Made by a program: the position numbers and the translations under genes. The notes under the pieces were generated by a model. The model was not told where the DNA came from. It saw nothing but the letters and a program-made list of their open reading frames with translations, and searched no databases. Below are positions 63,180 through 64,000 of a DNA stretch of 64,000 nt, one piece after another; the stretch's first letter is position 1; every line of letters starts with the position of its first letter. This stretch comes from an uncultured Prevotellaceae bacterium (GTDB taxonomy: Bacteria > Bacteroidota > Bacteroidia > Bacteroidales > Bacteroidaceae), in assembly GCA_902789415.1 (NCBI GenBank), contig CADAOD010000015.1:1-64000 (forward strand). Reading direction: 5' to 3'.

Positions 63180-64000
63180 ATGGAGACAAAAGAGTTTGAG
63201 TTCAGAGGATCGGTAATGAATGGATTCCTGATGTTGTTTATAAACATCGCAGTTCTAATTCTGACGATTGTTGGTATCGTTGAGAGCATTATTATGCTCG
63301 ATGCTACCGACGGTGCGCAGGGTGGTTGGCTGCTTGGACTGTGTGGACTGATGATTATCGTTAATATCATCATGTGGTGTGGCCACATGCAGCTGGAACC
63401 CAACGAGGCACGTGTAACCACATGGTTTGGTAAGTACGCTGGCACATTCGCTCAGACAGGTTTCTTCTGGATTAACCCATTCTATGGCACCAAGAAGGTT
63501 AGTCTGCGCGCTCGCAATCTGGACGCTGAGCCTATCAAGGTGAACGATAAGACAGGTAATCCAGTGATGATTGGTCTGGTGCTGGTTTGGAAGCTGAAGG
63601 ACACCTACAAAGCACTGTTCGAGGTTGATACACAAACCATGGCTTCGAACCCCAACGCCGTTGGCAGCGACACCAAGGGACTGATGAACGCACTCGAGAA
63701 TTTTGTACGTGTACAGAGTGACGCAGCCCTTCGCCAGGTGGCTGGACAGTATGCCTACGACGACGAGGACACCAAGACTGGCGAGCCCACCCTGCGTTCG
63801 AGTGCCGACGAGATAAACGAGCAGCTTGAGCAGAAGTTGGATGAGCGTTTGGCTCTGGCTGGTATCGAGGTGGTTGAGGCTCGTATCAACTATCTGGCCT
63901 ATGCTCCTGAGATTGCTGCTGTAATGCTGCGTCGCCAGCAGGCAAGTGCCATCATCACTGCTCGCGAGAAGATAGTAGAGGGTGCTGTATCGATGGTAAA
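63180..64000 (+). CDS. SPFH/prohibitin-family membrane protein (5' part, cut by window edge)
   Basis: At least 273 residues, open at the right edge. Two hydrophobic segments (MNGFLMLFINIAVLILTIVGIV; LLGLCGLMIIVNIIM) precede the SPFH domain: EPNEARVTTWFGKYAG, FFWINPFYGTKKVSLRARNL, VLVWKLKDTYKALFEVD, VQSDAALRQVAGQYAYDDED and VEARINYLAYAPEIAAVMLRRQQA. Such proteins form large membrane assemblies like flotillin/HflK. A short variable loop (NPNAVGSDTKG) lies after QTMAS. The role in this organism is unknown. Confidence 0.92.
   Translation, partial: METKEFEFRGSVMNGFLMLFINIAVLILTIVGIVESIIMLDATDGAQGGWLLGLCGLMIIVNIIMWCGHMQLEPNEARVTTWFGKYAGTFAQTGFFWINPFYGTKKVSLRARNLDAEPIKVNDKTGNPVMIGLVLVWKLKDTYKALFEVDTQTMASNPNAVGSDTKGLMNALENFVRVQSDAALRQVAGQYAYDDEDTKTGEPTLRSSADEINEQLEQKLDERLALAGIEVVEARINYLAYAPEIAAVMLRRQQASAIITAREKIVEGAVSMV

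Overview
The window reads as chromosomal DNA of a member of the Bacteroidota, most likely a Prevotella/Segatella-type organism. The evidence is the gene families (MurF-Alr fusion, Fkp, YfhO, GSCFA, DUF4954, GH97, M16/M6 exported peptidases), promoters of the Bacteroidota type (-7 box TAnnTTTG with TTG about 20 bases upstream), near-absence of Shine-Dalgarno sites (clpB is an exception), and a C-terminal tail on the M6 protease of the kind common in Prevotella. No rRNA, tRNA, CRISPR array, transposase or phage gene is visible. No gene-free stretch exceeds about 300 bases; the longest, 11573-11853, holds the rpsO promoter and leader, an inverted repeat and the typA promoter.

Layout. 1-521 (minus): a small toxin-antitoxin-like pair with a truncated RelE/ParE-like toxin, then the start of a membrane or secreted protein cut by the left edge. 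700-9213 (minus): operon YfhO > Fkp > GSCFA > MurF-Alr (cell envelope and GDP-fucose). 9308-11227 (plus): TrmH-family RNA methyltransferase, MTA/SAH nucleosidase and LuxS (RNA modification, then methyl-cycle recycling). 11303-20371: rpsO, typA (broken), a TonB-dependent receptor, clpB and an exported M6 protease. 20350-27794 (minus): class I fumarase, M16 peptidase, GH97 and nagB. 27929-31115 (plus): hflX and a DUF4954 beta-helix protein.

31156-57436 (minus) is a surface-polysaccharide locus in three transcription units. Wza-like and Wzz form the export pair (promoter at 57468). A roughly 20-kb, tightly packed operon runs from rfbC (53648) down to a DegT aminotransferase (33329). A UDP-sugar 4,6-dehydratase (CapD/PglF/UngD-like) has its own promoter. 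The large operon has Wzx, Wzy, a PglC/WcfS-like initiating phosphoglycosyltransferase, five glycosyltransferase-type proteins, two hexapeptide acyltransferases, an FdtA/FdtB-like deoxyaminosugar branch, a TagF-like polyol-phosphate transferase, a HAD-nucleotidyltransferase fusion, an Asp/Glu-type racemase and two ATP-grasp ligases. Dehydratase + aminotransferase + PglC-like enzyme point to a 4-amino-4,6-dideoxy-HexNAc as first sugar. Racemase + ATP-grasp + nucleotidyltransferase + TagF-like proteins suggest an amino-acid and/or phosphate decoration that I cannot match to a characterised pathway.

57518-64000: a GH35 beta-galactosidase and a GH67 alpha-glucuronidase are divergently transcribed from overlapping promoter elements, followed by mnmA and the 5' part of an SPFH/prohibitin-family gene.

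Two window-wide features stand out. First, a heptanucleotide tandem repeat family is scattered between and inside genes outside the polysaccharide operon, adding Q-L-S-T-I/V-N-type peptides to four proteins. Second, three conserved genes within 8.5 kb (mtnN, typA, clpB) appear to carry short internal deletions, one of which breaks typA; they may be biological or assembly errors.
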